Part shown: piece by piece, positions 48,469-56,590 of the stretch
How positions within the stretch are numbered: the stretch's first letter is position 1
Layout: every line of letters starts with the position of its first letter
Assembly: GCA_945863885.1 (NCBI GenBank)
Contig: CAMAZY010000002.1
Coordinates: forward strand, 1 to 64,000
Source: an uncultured Clostridia bacterium
GTDB lineage: Bacteria; Bacillota; Clostridia; Oscillospirales; Acutalibacteraceae
Reading direction: 5' to 3'
DNA length: 64,000 bases
Translations under genes and position numbers: made by a program
Notes under the pieces: generated by a model
Told to the model about the DNA's origin: nothing
The model's database searches: none
Seen by the model: only the letters and a program-made list of their open reading frames with translations

Positions 48469-49626
48469 ATGAATAAAAGCACAAAAATTATGATATCCGT
48501 TATCAGTGCCGTAGTAGCGGTCTGTATTGTGATCACCGCCGTTGTCAGCGTCAAAAAGAACAACAACGATGATTCTTCCGGAGCGCCGACTGTTGCCCCG
48601 ACGGTTGCAGGCCAGACGGTATCCGATCAGACGGCATCGAGTCAGCCGGTGTCCGGTCAGAACGGCAGCGATGCTTCCTCGCAAGCCGGAGCAGCGGTGA
48701 ACGACGTCGATCAGCTTAAGACGCAGCTGATCGGTAAATGGATGGACAGCGCCAATATGAGCGGATATGAGTTCTTCGAAAACGGAAGCGTAAACGTAAC
48801 GTATGTCAATCTTACCGTGCCCGTTATCAATCTTCCGATAAACGGCTCGACAACAGGCAGCTATACCTTAAACGGGAATACGCTTACTGTCAATTTTTCA
48901 ATCTATCAAAAGACAATTACCGATACGTTTACCGCATCGATTGAAAATAATGCTCTGACGCTTATTAACCGGGAAGACGGCGATAAAGCAACCTATCAGC
49001 GTCAGACCGAAGAGCAGACAAGCTCGGGTCAACCGGGTATTACCTTGCCGTCGGAAAATAACAACAGCATATACGGCGCCTGGACCGACAGCGGAAAAAC
49101 CAAAAAGCTTCTTTTCAGAGAAGACGGAACGGTTAAAGTAACAGATAACTCCGTTTCCTATGACGGTGTATTTTTGATCAAAGATGATAAGATTACGATT
49201 CAGTATGTTATCGAAGGCGGTACTGTTACCGAAGAGTATGCCTTTACTGTCTCGGGAAATTCCATGAGCTTCAAGGCTGATAACGGACAAACGATTCTGT
49301 TCGTCCGTGACAGCGGTCAATCCTCGTCCGACCTTGGTCTTGTCGGAAAATGGATGGATGCAAGCGATATGAGCGGGTACACCTTCAAAGGTGACGGTAC
49401 GGTCGAAATTACCTATGTCAACTTTACCGTGCCGGTTATCAATATGCCGATAAACGGTACGTTCAACGGAACCTATTCCGTTGACGGCGACAGAATTACC
49501 ATAAGAAGTACGATTTCTTCAAGGACGGTAACGAATGAATACAGCTATCAGGTTGACGGAAACAATCTTACGCTGACCTCCGTTGAGGACGGTACCGTTC
49601 ATTCATATTCCCGTGCGGCGTCATAA
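48469..49626 (+). CDS. Membrane-anchored protein with three tandem LIGxWxDS-type beta domains
   Basis: 385 residues. N-terminal transmembrane anchor (about 7-26), a Ser/Thr/Gln-rich linker (about 35-75), then three repeats: LIGKWMDSANMSGYEFF (about 85-180), a shorter diverged IYGAWTDSGKTKKLLF (about 200-275), and LVGKWMDASDMSGYTF (about 290-383). Repeats one and three share INLPINGS/INMPINGT segments and are clearly recent relatives. ATG 48469 is used because the ATG four bases earlier meets a stop after two codons. Function unknown. Confidence 0.72.
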   Translation: MNKSTKIMISVISAVVAVCIVITAVVSVKKNNNDDSSGAPTVAPTVAGQTVSDQTASSQPVSGQNGSDASSQAGAAVNDVDQLKTQLIGKWMDSANMSGYEFFENGSVNVTYVNLTVPVINLPINGSTTGSYTLNGNTLTVNFSIYQKTITDTFTASIENNALTLINREDGDKATYQRQTEEQTSSGQPGITLPSENNNSIYGAWTDSGKTKKLLFREDGTVKVTDNSVSYDGVFLIKDDKITIQYVIEGGTVTEEYAFTVSGNSMSFKADNGQTILFVRDSGQSSSDLGLVGKWMDASDMSGYTFKGDGTVEITYVNFTVPVINMPINGTFNGTYSVDGDRITIRSTISSRTVTNEYSYQVDGNNLTLTSVEDGTVHSYSRAAS

Positions 49627-49639
49627 AAAGAGGCACAAC

Positions 49640-50134
49640 ATGACAGAAAGAGAAAAAGTATTAAGCGTTCTCGATTCGCTCGGAATCGGGTATAAGCTGA
49701 TAACGCACCCGGCCGTGCATACTATTGACGACATGGATAAGCTCGGGATTTTCAATGACGGTGCTGTCTGCAAGAATTTGTTTCTTCGCAACGCTAACGG
49801 AAAAATACATTATGTCGTGTCGATGCTCAAGGATAAGCATCCGGATATTCAGGGAGAGCTCAAGCCGCAGCTCGGCTCGTCAAGGCTCAGCTTCGGTTCG
49901 GACGAAAGACTCATGAAGCACCTTGGACTTCATCCGGGTGAGGTTTCGCCGTTCGGAATCATCAACGATGAAAACCATGAAGTTCAGGTTGTGCTCGACA
50001 GTGAGTTGAAACAGGTTGATGGTCTGATCGGTTTTCACCCGAACGACTGTACGGCTTTTGTGTGGCTGACATTTGAGGACTTAATGAAATTTATCAATTA
50101 TTTTGGTAACGACGTCATCTTTGTTGACGTATAA
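49640..50134 (+). CDS. YbaK/ProX-type aminoacyl-tRNA deacylase
   Basis: 164 residues of the YbaK/aaRS-associated (ProXp/PrdX) fold. Visible features are the N-terminal LGIGYKLITHPAVHTIDDM, the substrate-pocket Lys in AVCKNLFLRN, the Gly-rich GSSRLSFGSDERL and the SPFGIINDENHEVQV loop (GxxxP-like region). Such proteins hydrolyse mischarged aminoacyl-tRNA, commonly Ala-tRNA-Pro. The presence of THPAVHTIDDM and a free-standing form favours PrdX/ProXp-ala. ATG 49640 is 14 bp after the upstream stop, so it is probably cotranscribed. Confidence 0.88.
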   Translation: MTEREKVLSVLDSLGIGYKLITHPAVHTIDDMDKLGIFNDGAVCKNLFLRNANGKIHYVVSMLKDKHPDIQGELKPQLGSSRLSFGSDERLMKHLGLHPGEVSPFGIINDENHEVQVVLDSELKQVDGLIGFHPNDCTAFVWLTFEDLMKFINYFGNDVIFVDV

Positions 50135-50158
50135 TACACAGAAGAGAGAGGAATCATA

Positions 50159-51721
50159 ATGAAAAAAATACTTTCAGTTATTCTGGCACTTCTTATGACA
50201 TTGTCGTGTTCAAGTGTGGCTTTTGCCGCAAAAAGCTGTAAGTGCGACAATGTTCCCGTGGTTTTTATAACAGGCTTCGGAGCAAGCATCTATGAATACG
50301 ACGAAAACGGTGATGCAAGCTGTATTTTTCCGCCGGACAATGCGACGATGATGAAAGCCGTGCCGTCCCTTGCTCTTGCTGTAGGCTGTTGGGCGGTGAA
50401 GAATTATGAAGGGTTCGGAAAGTATACAACCGCCGCGATGAATGAATTGCTTTCACCCGTCGCCTGCGACGAAACCGGAACGCCGAGAAAGAATACGGGT
50501 ATTGAACCGAACAAGAAACCGACGAATGAGCTTCATAAAAAAGGCAAATTCGGTCTTACGTTAAACGGTGACGACGATTATTATACCTTTTCTCAGGACT
50601 GGCGTCTTTCTCCGCTTGACAATGCAGCCAAGCTTAAAAAATATGTTGAAAAAATAAAGGCTGTTACCCGCCACGACAAAGTGATTTTTTCCGCACACAG
50701 TCAGGGCGGCGCAATTCTTGCTTCTTACCTTTATCTCTATGGTCACGATGATGTCCAAAAAATCTTTTTCCTTACCGCCGCCTATAAAGGCCTTTCGATT
50801 TTAGGTACACTTTATAAAAAGGAATATGACATCGCCTCAAAAGGGGACGCTCTTGTTGCTTTTGTTAACAGTCTTATGGGCCGTGACGTGACAGGCCAGC
50901 TCCTTACGGTTTTGCTTGATTCGCTGAAAAAAGCCGGCGTATTGGATAAGGTCCTTGTCAGCGGACAGGATATGCTCGAAAAAGAGTTTGAACGTATATT
51001 TGCCGAAAGTCTTTCGAAGTGCCTCGGATATATGCCGGGTACGTGGGCTTATGTTCCTGATAAAGATTACGCTAAGGCGAAGAAAGCCATGTTCGGTAAT
51101 GACCCGAAATTCACGACACTTGTCAAAAAGCTTGACCGCTATCATTACAATGTTCAGCGGAAGCTTACCAATCTTATCGACAGTGCAATCGCCGACGATG
51201 TTCCCGTTGTTATCACAAGCGGCTACGGAATGTCAACGATACCGGTAACCAAAGGTTCGGAAAACCATTCCGATATGTTGATTGATACGAAATACACCAG
51301 TATCGGTGCGACTGTTGCACCGTTCGGAAAAATGCTTGGCAAAAATTACAAGCAGGCAGTCAAATGCGGTCACAACCATGTTTCGCCTGACAAGATTGTC
51401 GATGCTTCCACGGGTGCGTATCCCGAATATACCTGGTATTTCAAAATGCAGCAGCATAGTTCGTTCACGAACGCATATGTTCAATTTTTGAACTGGGCGG
51501 TGCATTATGACGGTCAGCCGACCGTTAGAACAAATAAAAAATACCCGCAGTTTATCAAAATAGACAGTGATGAAAAAGCCGTCAGTCCGACGGAAAGCGA
51601 AAAAACAAGCGTCATTTACAAAGCATATTATTTTCTTAGTCCTATATTCGCAACTCTTTATAAAGCGACTGTTGACACACTGAAGAAGATTTTATCGGGA
51701 TTGAATATTCAATCCCGATAA
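50159..51721 (+). CDS. Secreted alpha/beta hydrolase (lipase/esterase-like), paralogue of the gene at 8049
   Basis: 520 residues. Signal peptide ending near VAFA-AKS, then a Cys pair (KSCKCDN). VVFITGFGAS provides the oxyanion loop and FSAHSQGGAI a canonical nucleophile elbow with Ser181. The paralogue-defining segment GHNHVSPDKIVDASTGAYPEY (first part) lies at about 400-420. It is shorter than the copy at 8049 and lacks the latter's central extension. The C-terminus (LKKILSGLNIQSR) is an amphipathic tail whose last codons lie in the terminator stem. Substrate unknown. Confidence 0.76.
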   Translation: MKKILSVILALLMTLSCSSVAFAAKSCKCDNVPVVFITGFGASIYEYDENGDASCIFPPDNATMMKAVPSLALAVGCWAVKNYEGFGKYTTAAMNELLSPVACDETGTPRKNTGIEPNKKPTNELHKKGKFGLTLNGDDDYYTFSQDWRLSPLDNAAKLKKYVEKIKAVTRHDKVIFSAHSQGGAILASYLYLYGHDDVQKIFFLTAAYKGLSILGTLYKKEYDIASKGDALVAFVNSLMGRDVTGQLLTVLLDSLKKAGVLDKVLVSGQDMLEKEFERIFAESLSKCLGYMPGTWAYVPDKDYAKAKKAMFGNDPKFTTLVKKLDRYHYNVQRKLTNLIDSAIADDVPVVITSGYGMSTIPVTKGSENHSDMLIDTKYTSIGATVAPFGKMLGKNYKQAVKCGHNHVSPDKIVDASTGAYPEYTWYFKMQQHSSFTNAYVQFLNWAVHYDGQPTVRTNKKYPQFIKIDSDEKAVSPTESEKTSVIYKAYYFLSPIFATLYKATVDTLKKILSGLNIQSR

Positions 51722-51731
51722 TTTTTTTGTC
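51692..51731 (+). terminator. Rho-independent terminator overlapping the end of the hydrolase gene
   Basis: The 26-bp perfect palindrome 51694-51719, extendable by 2 bp each side, is followed by ATTTTTTTG. The stem contains the last codons and part of the stop. Confidence 0.85.
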
Positions 51732-51794
51732 CTTGTAACGAATTGCCGGATTTTGGCATTAACATATGAAACCCGATAAAAAGGAGGCGAAAAA

Positions 51795-52277
51795 ATGCAG
51801 CCGATGGACGAAATCTATCAGCGGTATGCTATGACCGTGTATAAGTTTCTGCTGTCAAAAACGGGAAGCGAAGACCTTTCCGAAGAGCTGACGCAGGAAA
51901 CGTTTTATCAGGCGGTCAGAAGCATCGGGCGGTATGATGAAAGCAAGTGTTCGGTGTCAACTTGGCTTTGTGCAATCGCCAAAAATCAGCTTTCGGTGTA
52001 TTATCGCAAGCGACTGAAAACCGAGACGCTTGAAGAAAGCCTGAAAACCGCTTCTTCTGCCGAAGACAGTGTGATAGAAGCCGAAAATCGGGTTGAGCTT
52101 CTGAGGAAACTTCATTCGTGCCCCGAGCCGTACCGGGAGGTGTTGTACCTGCGGATTTTCGGCGATCTGTCGTTCCGGGAAATCGGCGAAATCATGGGCT
52201 TTTCCGAAAACCGGGCAAGAGTGACCTTTTATCGGGGAAAAGAACGGCTTAGAAAGGAGCTGACGGAAAATGAGTGA
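51795..52277 (+). CDS. ECF-type RNA polymerase sigma factor
   Basis: 160 residues. Region 2 is seen in LTQETFYQAVRSIGRYD and STWLCAIAKNQLSVYYRKR, and region 4 in REVLYLRIFGDLSFREIGEIMGFSENRARVTFYRGKERLR, in part an HTH. Typical size for sigma-70 family ECF factors (sigma-V/SigW-like). An AAAAGGAGGCG ribosome site precedes the ATG. It overlaps the anti-sigma gene by 8 bp, so the two are made together. The target promoter is not obvious: I see no clear GAAC/CGTC pair upstream. Confidence 0.93.
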   Translation: MQPMDEIYQRYAMTVYKFLLSKTGSEDLSEELTQETFYQAVRSIGRYDESKCSVSTWLCAIAKNQLSVYYRKRLKTETLEESLKTASSAEDSVIEAENRVELLRKLHSCPEPYREVLYLRIFGDLSFREIGEIMGFSENRARVTFYRGKERLRKELTENE

Positions 52278-53286
52278 AAATTTACCGTGTGACATTGTCC
52301 GGGATCTTCTGCCGTCGTATGCGGACGGACTGACAAGCGAAAAAACGAACAAGGCGGTCGAAGCGCACGTTGCGGACTGCTCGGACTGCAAGACAGCACT
52401 CGATTTCATGTGCGAGGGCGAAAAGAAAGAAGAAAAGACGGACGAAAAAAAGGAAATCGACTTTTTAAAAAAGACACGGCGCCATAAAACGCAGGCGGTC
52501 GTTATCGGCGTGCTGACAGCGGTTGTTATCCTCTTTTCGGCAATCATCGCAAAGGTGTACTTTATCGGAAGCCCGATAGACGAGGAGTTTGTGTCCTGCC
52601 GGCTGTCGGTGAACGGAAAAGAGATGAACGTCGGCGGCGGCTCAAAAATCCGCAATACCGATGTTCCGTTTGTGGATTTCGAGGAAAAAGACGGCGTTGT
52701 CACGGTTTCGTTCCGCTCTGTCCGGCAAAGCCGCTTTCACACCGGCGGATATCTTGAAAGCTTTACCGCCGAAAACGAAATCAGAACCGTAAAGCTTGAT
52801 GACCGGATTATATGGCATGGCGGCAAGGCGATTTCGAAAATCACCTCGGATGCTTTCAAAACTCGTCATCTGTATGTCGGTGCCATGCCCGAAAACAGCC
52901 GTACTGCGGCCGCTCTTGGTGTCTACGAAGTGCTCGGTTCTGTTTCCAACGCTTTGAAGACCTCAAAAGAGCCGTACAGCTGGACGCTGGTTGTTGTCAA
53001 CAATATCGGTTCGGCTCAAAGAGAAGCCAAGGAGGAATATATGCGTGCTTACGGGTATGCAATTCTGGCTTTAATTGATAATCTGAGTGAAGTGAAGTTC
53101 GAATATGAGGTTGACGGCGAAACGTGTGTGCTTTCGGTCAATACGAAAGAAGCATCTGCGTTTGCCGGGGAAAATATCAAAGAAGTAGGAAAGGATATCA
53201 CAAAGCTGCAAGTCCTGATTGAAAAAACGGTACTCTATACCGAAACGGTGTGGTTGATCGGGGACTGCGTTGTACCGGAGGCTTGA
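52270..53286 (+). CDS. Anti-sigma factor with zinc-binding ZAS domain, transmembrane
   Basis: 338 residues. The N-terminal cytoplasmic zinc-finger anti-sigma domain has CDIVRDLLPSYADGLTSE and the HxxxCxxC motif (His33, Cys37, Cys40, with Cys7 as a further ligand candidate). A transmembrane helix at about 76-98 (VVIGVLTAVVILFSAIIAKV) and an extracytoplasmic domain of about 240 residues (DUF4825-like in feel, not certain) follow. It would hold the ECF sigma factor and release it on an envelope signal. No protease-site motif can be read. Confidence 0.85.
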   Translation: MSENLPCDIVRDLLPSYADGLTSEKTNKAVEAHVADCSDCKTALDFMCEGEKKEEKTDEKKEIDFLKKTRRHKTQAVVIGVLTAVVILFSAIIAKVYFIGSPIDEEFVSCRLSVNGKEMNVGGGSKIRNTDVPFVDFEEKDGVVTVSFRSVRQSRFHTGGYLESFTAENEIRTVKLDDRIIWHGGKAISKITSDAFKTRHLYVGAMPENSRTAAALGVYEVLGSVSNALKTSKEPYSWTLVVVNNIGSAQREAKEEYMRAYGYAILALIDNLSEVKFEYEVDGETCVLSVNTKEASAFAGENIKEVGKDITKLQVLIEKTVLYTETVWLIGDCVVPEA

Positions 53287-53330
53287 CAAGGCAGTTTATT
53301 GGGTGCTAATATAATGCCGAGGTGAATAAT

Positions 53331-53552
53331 ATGGAAACATTCAAGTTTGGTTTAAAGCTGATCGGAATCCGTTTGTCGGTTTTAATTGCGATGTTTTTCT
53401 TCGGCGTTATGACGGGCAGCGAGTTTTGGTTTGATCTGTCGGGGTGCCTGCTCTCTTTTGTGATGCCCGTGTATATACTTGCCGTTATGATCGGGCTTAC
53501 GGTTCAATACTTTGTAAAAAAGAAGAAAAAAGACGAATCAGAGAAGGATTGA
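53331..53552 (+). CDS. Small two-helix membrane protein
   Basis: 73 residues (METFKFGLKLIG...), two hydrophobic helices (about 8-26 and 33-57) and a Lys-rich cytoplasmic tail ending KKKKKDESEKD. ATG 53331 follows GAGGTGA; an in-frame GTG inside that site would add three residues. It sits between the anti-sigma gene and a DUF1232 gene. Not recognised; may belong to the sigma regulon. Confidence 0.6.
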   Translation: METFKFGLKLIGIRLSVLIAMFFFGVMTGSEFWFDLSGCLLSFVMPVYILAVMIGLTVQYFVKKKKKDESEKD

Positions 53553-53554
53553 TA

Positions 53555-53932
53555 ATGAATCTCAGACAGCGTGCCGAAAACTTAAAGACCGATGTCCCCG
53601 CTGTTTTTCTTGCCTTAAAGGATAAGCGGACGCCTGCTTTGGCGAAGCTCTTTGCGGCGCTGACGGTTGCGTATGCGCTGTCGCCGGTTGACCTTGTGCC
53701 GGATTTTATCCCAGTGCTCGGCTATCTTGACGACGTGATACTCCTTCCGGCGCTTGTAGCCTTGACCGTGCATTTTATCCCGAAAGATATCATGGCTTCT
53801 TATCGGGAACAAGCAAAAGAACTGTGGAAAGACGGCAAGCCGAAAAAATGGTATTATGCCTTGCCGGTTGTTCTTTTCTGGCTTGCGGTAATAATGCTGA
53901 TTGTTATAACGGTACTAAAAAGCCGCCGATGA
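53555..53932 (+). CDS. DUF1232 family membrane protein (YkvA-like)
   Basis: 125 residues. The DUF1232 core is clear: KLFAALTVAYALSPVDLVPD, then FIPVLGYLDDVILLPALVAL. A C-terminal transmembrane helix (YYALPVVLFWLAVIMLIVIT) follows. The function is unknown in the family. The start is 2 bp after the upstream stop, so it is cotranscribed with it. Confidence 0.88.
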   Translation: MNLRQRAENLKTDVPAVFLALKDKRTPALAKLFAALTVAYALSPVDLVPDFIPVLGYLDDVILLPALVALTVHFIPKDIMASYREQAKELWKDGKPKKWYYALPVVLFWLAVIMLIVITVLKSRR

Positions 53933-53953
53933 TGAATGCGGCGACCAAAATCA

Positions 53954-53986
53954 AAAGGCGGAAGTTTTCACTCCGCCCTTTTTTAT
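53954..53986. terminator. Bidirectional terminator between convergent genes
   Basis: AAAAGGCGGA/TCCGCCCTTTTTT with a 9-nt loop; A-tract on one side and T-tract on the other. It overlaps the stop codon of the SDR gene at 53983. Confidence 0.8.
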
Positions 53987-54876
53987 TTATTCCGTTTGTA
54001 TTCTTCCACTTCCGTTTTGATACCATCATAAAACGGCATCGGACAGTAGCCGAATTCCTTGGCGGCTTCTTCGTGTCCGTACGCTCTCGGCTCGGTCAGC
54101 CGCTGTACCCGTTCCCGGTAATCAATTTTTTTGAGCGACAAAGCGTATAGCATCTTTGCCGCAAAATAAGCAAGGGGAGACGGAACGGAAACAAACACCG
54201 TCTTTTTTCCGAGCAGTCGGCTTATCAGCTTTAAAATGTCAACAAGGTCAATTACCGTACCGCCCGAAAGGTCATATAATTTGTTTTTCGTGCTTTCTTC
54301 GTTTGTAAGCGCCTGATAATACGCTTTCCCGAGGTCACGGATGTTGACCGGCTGAAGCGCAAAGGTGCCTTTGTCAATCACGGGAAAAACTCTCAGTTTA
54401 TCGACCATTCGAATAAATTTAGACATATTCGGGTCTTTCAGATTACCGTAAATCATTGTCGGACGAAGCACGGTGAAGCAGGTTTCACTTTCCGAAAGCA
54501 TAGCGAAAACATTTTTCTCGATTTCGAGATATTCCTCGCTCGCCGCCTTGAATTTCGAATAAATCCCGGTCGTGTGCACGAGGATAATCCGTCTGACGTG
54601 ATTTTCGATTGCCGCCTTGGTAAGAGACACGGACATTTTTATTCCGGCGATATGAAACACTGTGTCGATTCCTTTTGTTGCGTCCGCCAAAAAGGCTTCG
54701 TCCGTAAGGTCGCCGATGATCGGCGTGATTTTCGGAAAGACGGAAAGCTCGTTTGCTTTTTCCTCGCTTCGGACAACGGCGATATATTCGAATTCGGTTT
54801 CTGCTTCGTTTTGTAAAATTTCGGCAAAGCACATGCCGCTTCTTCCGGTGATGCCCGTAATCAAAACTTTTTTCAT
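53983..54876 (-). CDS. NAD(P)-dependent epimerase/dehydratase-like SDR protein
   Basis: 297 residues. The N-terminal Rossmann dinucleotide motif is VLITGITGRSGM (GxxGxxG, residues 8-13), followed by PIIGDLTD, FHIAGIKMSVS and VHTTGIYSK. It belongs to the atypical/extended SDR group (NmrA or complex I NDUFA9-like). A canonical YxxxK is not obvious (RPTMIYGN is the usual later motif), so catalysis is uncertain. An AAAGGGGAGA ribosome site precedes the ATG. It follows the COG2509 flavoprotein gene by 62 bp, with a hairpin between. Confidence 0.82.
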   Translation of the reverse strand: MKKVLITGITGRSGMCFAEILQNEAETEFEYIAVVRSEEKANELSVFPKITPIIGDLTDEAFLADATKGIDTVFHIAGIKMSVSLTKAAIENHVRRIILVHTTGIYSKFKAASEEYLEIEKNVFAMLSESETCFTVLRPTMIYGNLKDPNMSKFIRMVDKLRVFPVIDKGTFALQPVNIRDLGKAYYQALTNEESTKNKLYDLSGGTVIDLVDILKLISRLLGKKTVFVSVPSPLAYFAAKMLYALSLKKIDYRERVQRLTEPRAYGHEEAAKEFGYCPMPFYDGIKTEVEEYKRNK

Positions 54877-54901
54877 GCTGTCTCCCCTTTAAACTGAAAC
54901 A

Positions 54902-54930
54902 GCGGCTTCCGATAAAGCTTTGGAAGCCGC
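54902..54930 (-). terminator. Hairpin between the flavoprotein and SDR genes
   Basis: GCGGCTTCC and GGAAGCCGC form a 9-bp stem. On the minus strand only TGTTTCAG follows, so termination is probably partial. Confidence 0.5.
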
Positions 54931-54938
54931 CATATTTT

Positions 54939-56342
54939 TTATTCTTCCTCGCTTAATTTTCTGCCCATCAGAACGCCCATGACAGAAGCCATCATCAGAC
55001 CTCTTGTCCAGCCGCTCGAGTCGCCTAAGCAATGAAGACCCTTGACGCTTGTGTTAAAGTCGCTGTCCATCTTGACACGGTTGCTGTAAAACTTGAGTTC
55101 GGGCGAATACAGGAGGGTTTCATAGGACGCAAAGCCCTCAACAACGTGATCCATCGCCTTGATAAAGCCAATGATGTTCGTCATCGCCCGATACGGCATG
55201 GCGGCGGTGATGTCGCCGGCAACGGCATCGGGGAGGGTGGGCTTGACGTTCGACTGCGCAAGCTCTTTTTCCCACGTTCTCTTGCCGTCAAGAATATCAC
55301 CGAAGCGTTGAACGAGAATGTGTCCCGTTCCGAGCATATTCGTCAGTTCGCCGACCTTCTGTGCATAGGAAATCGGCTGATTGAACGGATAGCTGAAGTT
55401 GTGAGAGCAGAGAATCGCAAGGTTGGTGTTATTGGACTTCAGTTCCTTATAGGAGTGACCGTTAACAACGGCAAGGTCGTTGTCGTAGTTTTCCTGGCTG
55501 ACAAAGCCGCCGGGGTTCTGACAGAAGGTACGAACCTTGTTTTTGAACGGCTTCGGGTAGCCGATCAACTTCGATTCATAAAGAACCTCGTTGACCTTTT
55601 CCATGATTTCGTTTCTGACTTCGACACGGACGCCGATGTCAACTGTACCGGGCTGATGGGCGATGCCGTACTCGGCGCAGATCTGCTCGAGCCATTCGGC
55701 GCCTCTTCTTCCCGTTGCGACGACGGTGTGGTCGGCAAAAATTTCCTCTTCCTTGCCGGTTCTGGCGTTCTTAATTCTGACGCCCTTGCACTCGTTGCCC
55801 TCAAGAATGAGATCCTGACATTCTTCGCCGAAACGGATTTCCACGCCGTTGCTTAAAAGATACTGCTCAATGGCATAGTAAATGTTCTGTGCCTTTTCCG
55901 TGCCCATGTGACGAATCGGGCAGTCGACAAGCTTCAAGCCTGCCTGAATGGCCTTGATGCGGATTTTCTTGACCTCTTCGGAATTGCTGATGCCTTCGAT
56001 GTGCTCGTCTGCGCCGAATTCAAGATAGATTTTATCTGCGTAGTCGATGGTCTCCTGCGCCTTGGCTTCGCCGATAAGCGACGGAAGATCGCCGCCGACC
56101 TCGTAGCAAAGTGAAAGCTTGCCGTCCGAAAATGCTCCTGCGCCCGAAAAGCCGGTTGTGATGTGGCAATAGGGCTTGCAGGAAACGCATTTTTGGGTTT
56201 TATCCTTCGGGCAGTGTCTGTTTTCGACCGACTGACCCTTTTCGACAATCAGAATACTTTTCTTACTGCCTTTTTTTATCATTTCGATTGCGGTAAAAAT
56301 GCCGGCAGGACCTGCGCCGACGATAACGATATCTTTCTTCAT
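54939..56342 (-). CDS. FAD-dependent oxidoreductase, COG2509 type
   Basis: 467 residues. The N-terminal FAD motif is VIVGAGPAGIFTAIEM (GxGxxG, 8-13), followed by the distinctive Cys-bearing segment ENRHCPKDKTQKCVSCKPYC (four Cys in about 15 residues) and GFSGAGAFSDGKLSL. A second dinucleotide-like GRRGAEW and the C-terminal CLGDSSGWTRGLMMA close the FAD site. This matches the conserved but uncharacterised COG2509 flavoproteins. The Cys cluster may bind a metal or a redox disulfide (inference). Ribosome site CGGAGGC; strong promoter and leader hairpin upstream. Confidence 0.88.
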   Translation of the reverse strand: MKKDIVIVGAGPAGIFTAIEMIKKGSKKSILIVEKGQSVENRHCPKDKTQKCVSCKPYCHITTGFSGAGAFSDGKLSLCYEVGGDLPSLIGEAKAQETIDYADKIYLEFGADEHIEGISNSEEVKKIRIKAIQAGLKLVDCPIRHMGTEKAQNIYYAIEQYLLSNGVEIRFGEECQDLILEGNECKGVRIKNARTGKEEEIFADHTVVATGRRGAEWLEQICAEYGIAHQPGTVDIGVRVEVRNEIMEKVNEVLYESKLIGYPKPFKNKVRTFCQNPGGFVSQENYDNDLAVVNGHSYKELKSNNTNLAILCSHNFSYPFNQPISYAQKVGELTNMLGTGHILVQRFGDILDGKRTWEKELAQSNVKPTLPDAVAGDITAAMPYRAMTNIIGFIKAMDHVVEGFASYETLLYSPELKFYSNRVKMDSDFNTSVKGLHCLGDSSGWTRGLMMASVMGVLMGRKLSEEE

Positions 56343-56380
56343 GGTATTTTGCCTCCGTTAAAATCATGCAGACATAAAAA

Positions 56381-56410
56381 TAGCACGACTGATGCCTGTT
56401 AGCCGTACTA
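56381..56410 (-). promoter_or_regulatory. Leader hairpin with U-tract in the 5' UTR of the flavoprotein gene
   Basis: On the minus strand TAGTACGGCT and AGTCGTGCTA pair over 10 bp (two G-U) around a 10-nt loop and are followed by TTTTTATG. It starts close to the expected transcription start. It could be a weak attenuator. Confidence 0.45.
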
Positions 56411-56414
56411 AGCT

Positions 56415-56443
56415 ATTATATCAGAAGAAATTTTGGTTGTCAA
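56415..56443 (-). promoter_or_regulatory. Sigma-A promoter for the flavoprotein-SDR unit
   Basis: Minus-strand perfect TTGACA (56443-56438), 17 bp, perfect TATAAT (56420-56415). Confidence 0.85.
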
Positions 56444-56536
56444 ATCTTTTATTTTCCATTCAAATGGTGTATAATAATAAAAATATATAGAAATTGCCTG
56501 CTTTTCCTGTAATTAAAAAAAATTTCGGGTGAAATA

Positions 56537-56565
56537 TTGACAAAATCTCAATCTGATTATATAAT
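56537..56565 (+). promoter_or_regulatory. Sigma-A promoter for DUF177-rpmF
   Basis: Perfect TTGACA, 17 bp, perfect TATAAT, ending 25 bp before the ATG. Confidence 0.88.
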
Positions 56566-56590
56566 GTTAGTCGTTATTATGAGGTGAGTT

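Noticed and set aside
55032-55856. 274-codon plus-strand frame inside the flavoprotein gene
   Set aside because: Antisense to a strongly conserved protein, with no ribosome site or recognisable motif.
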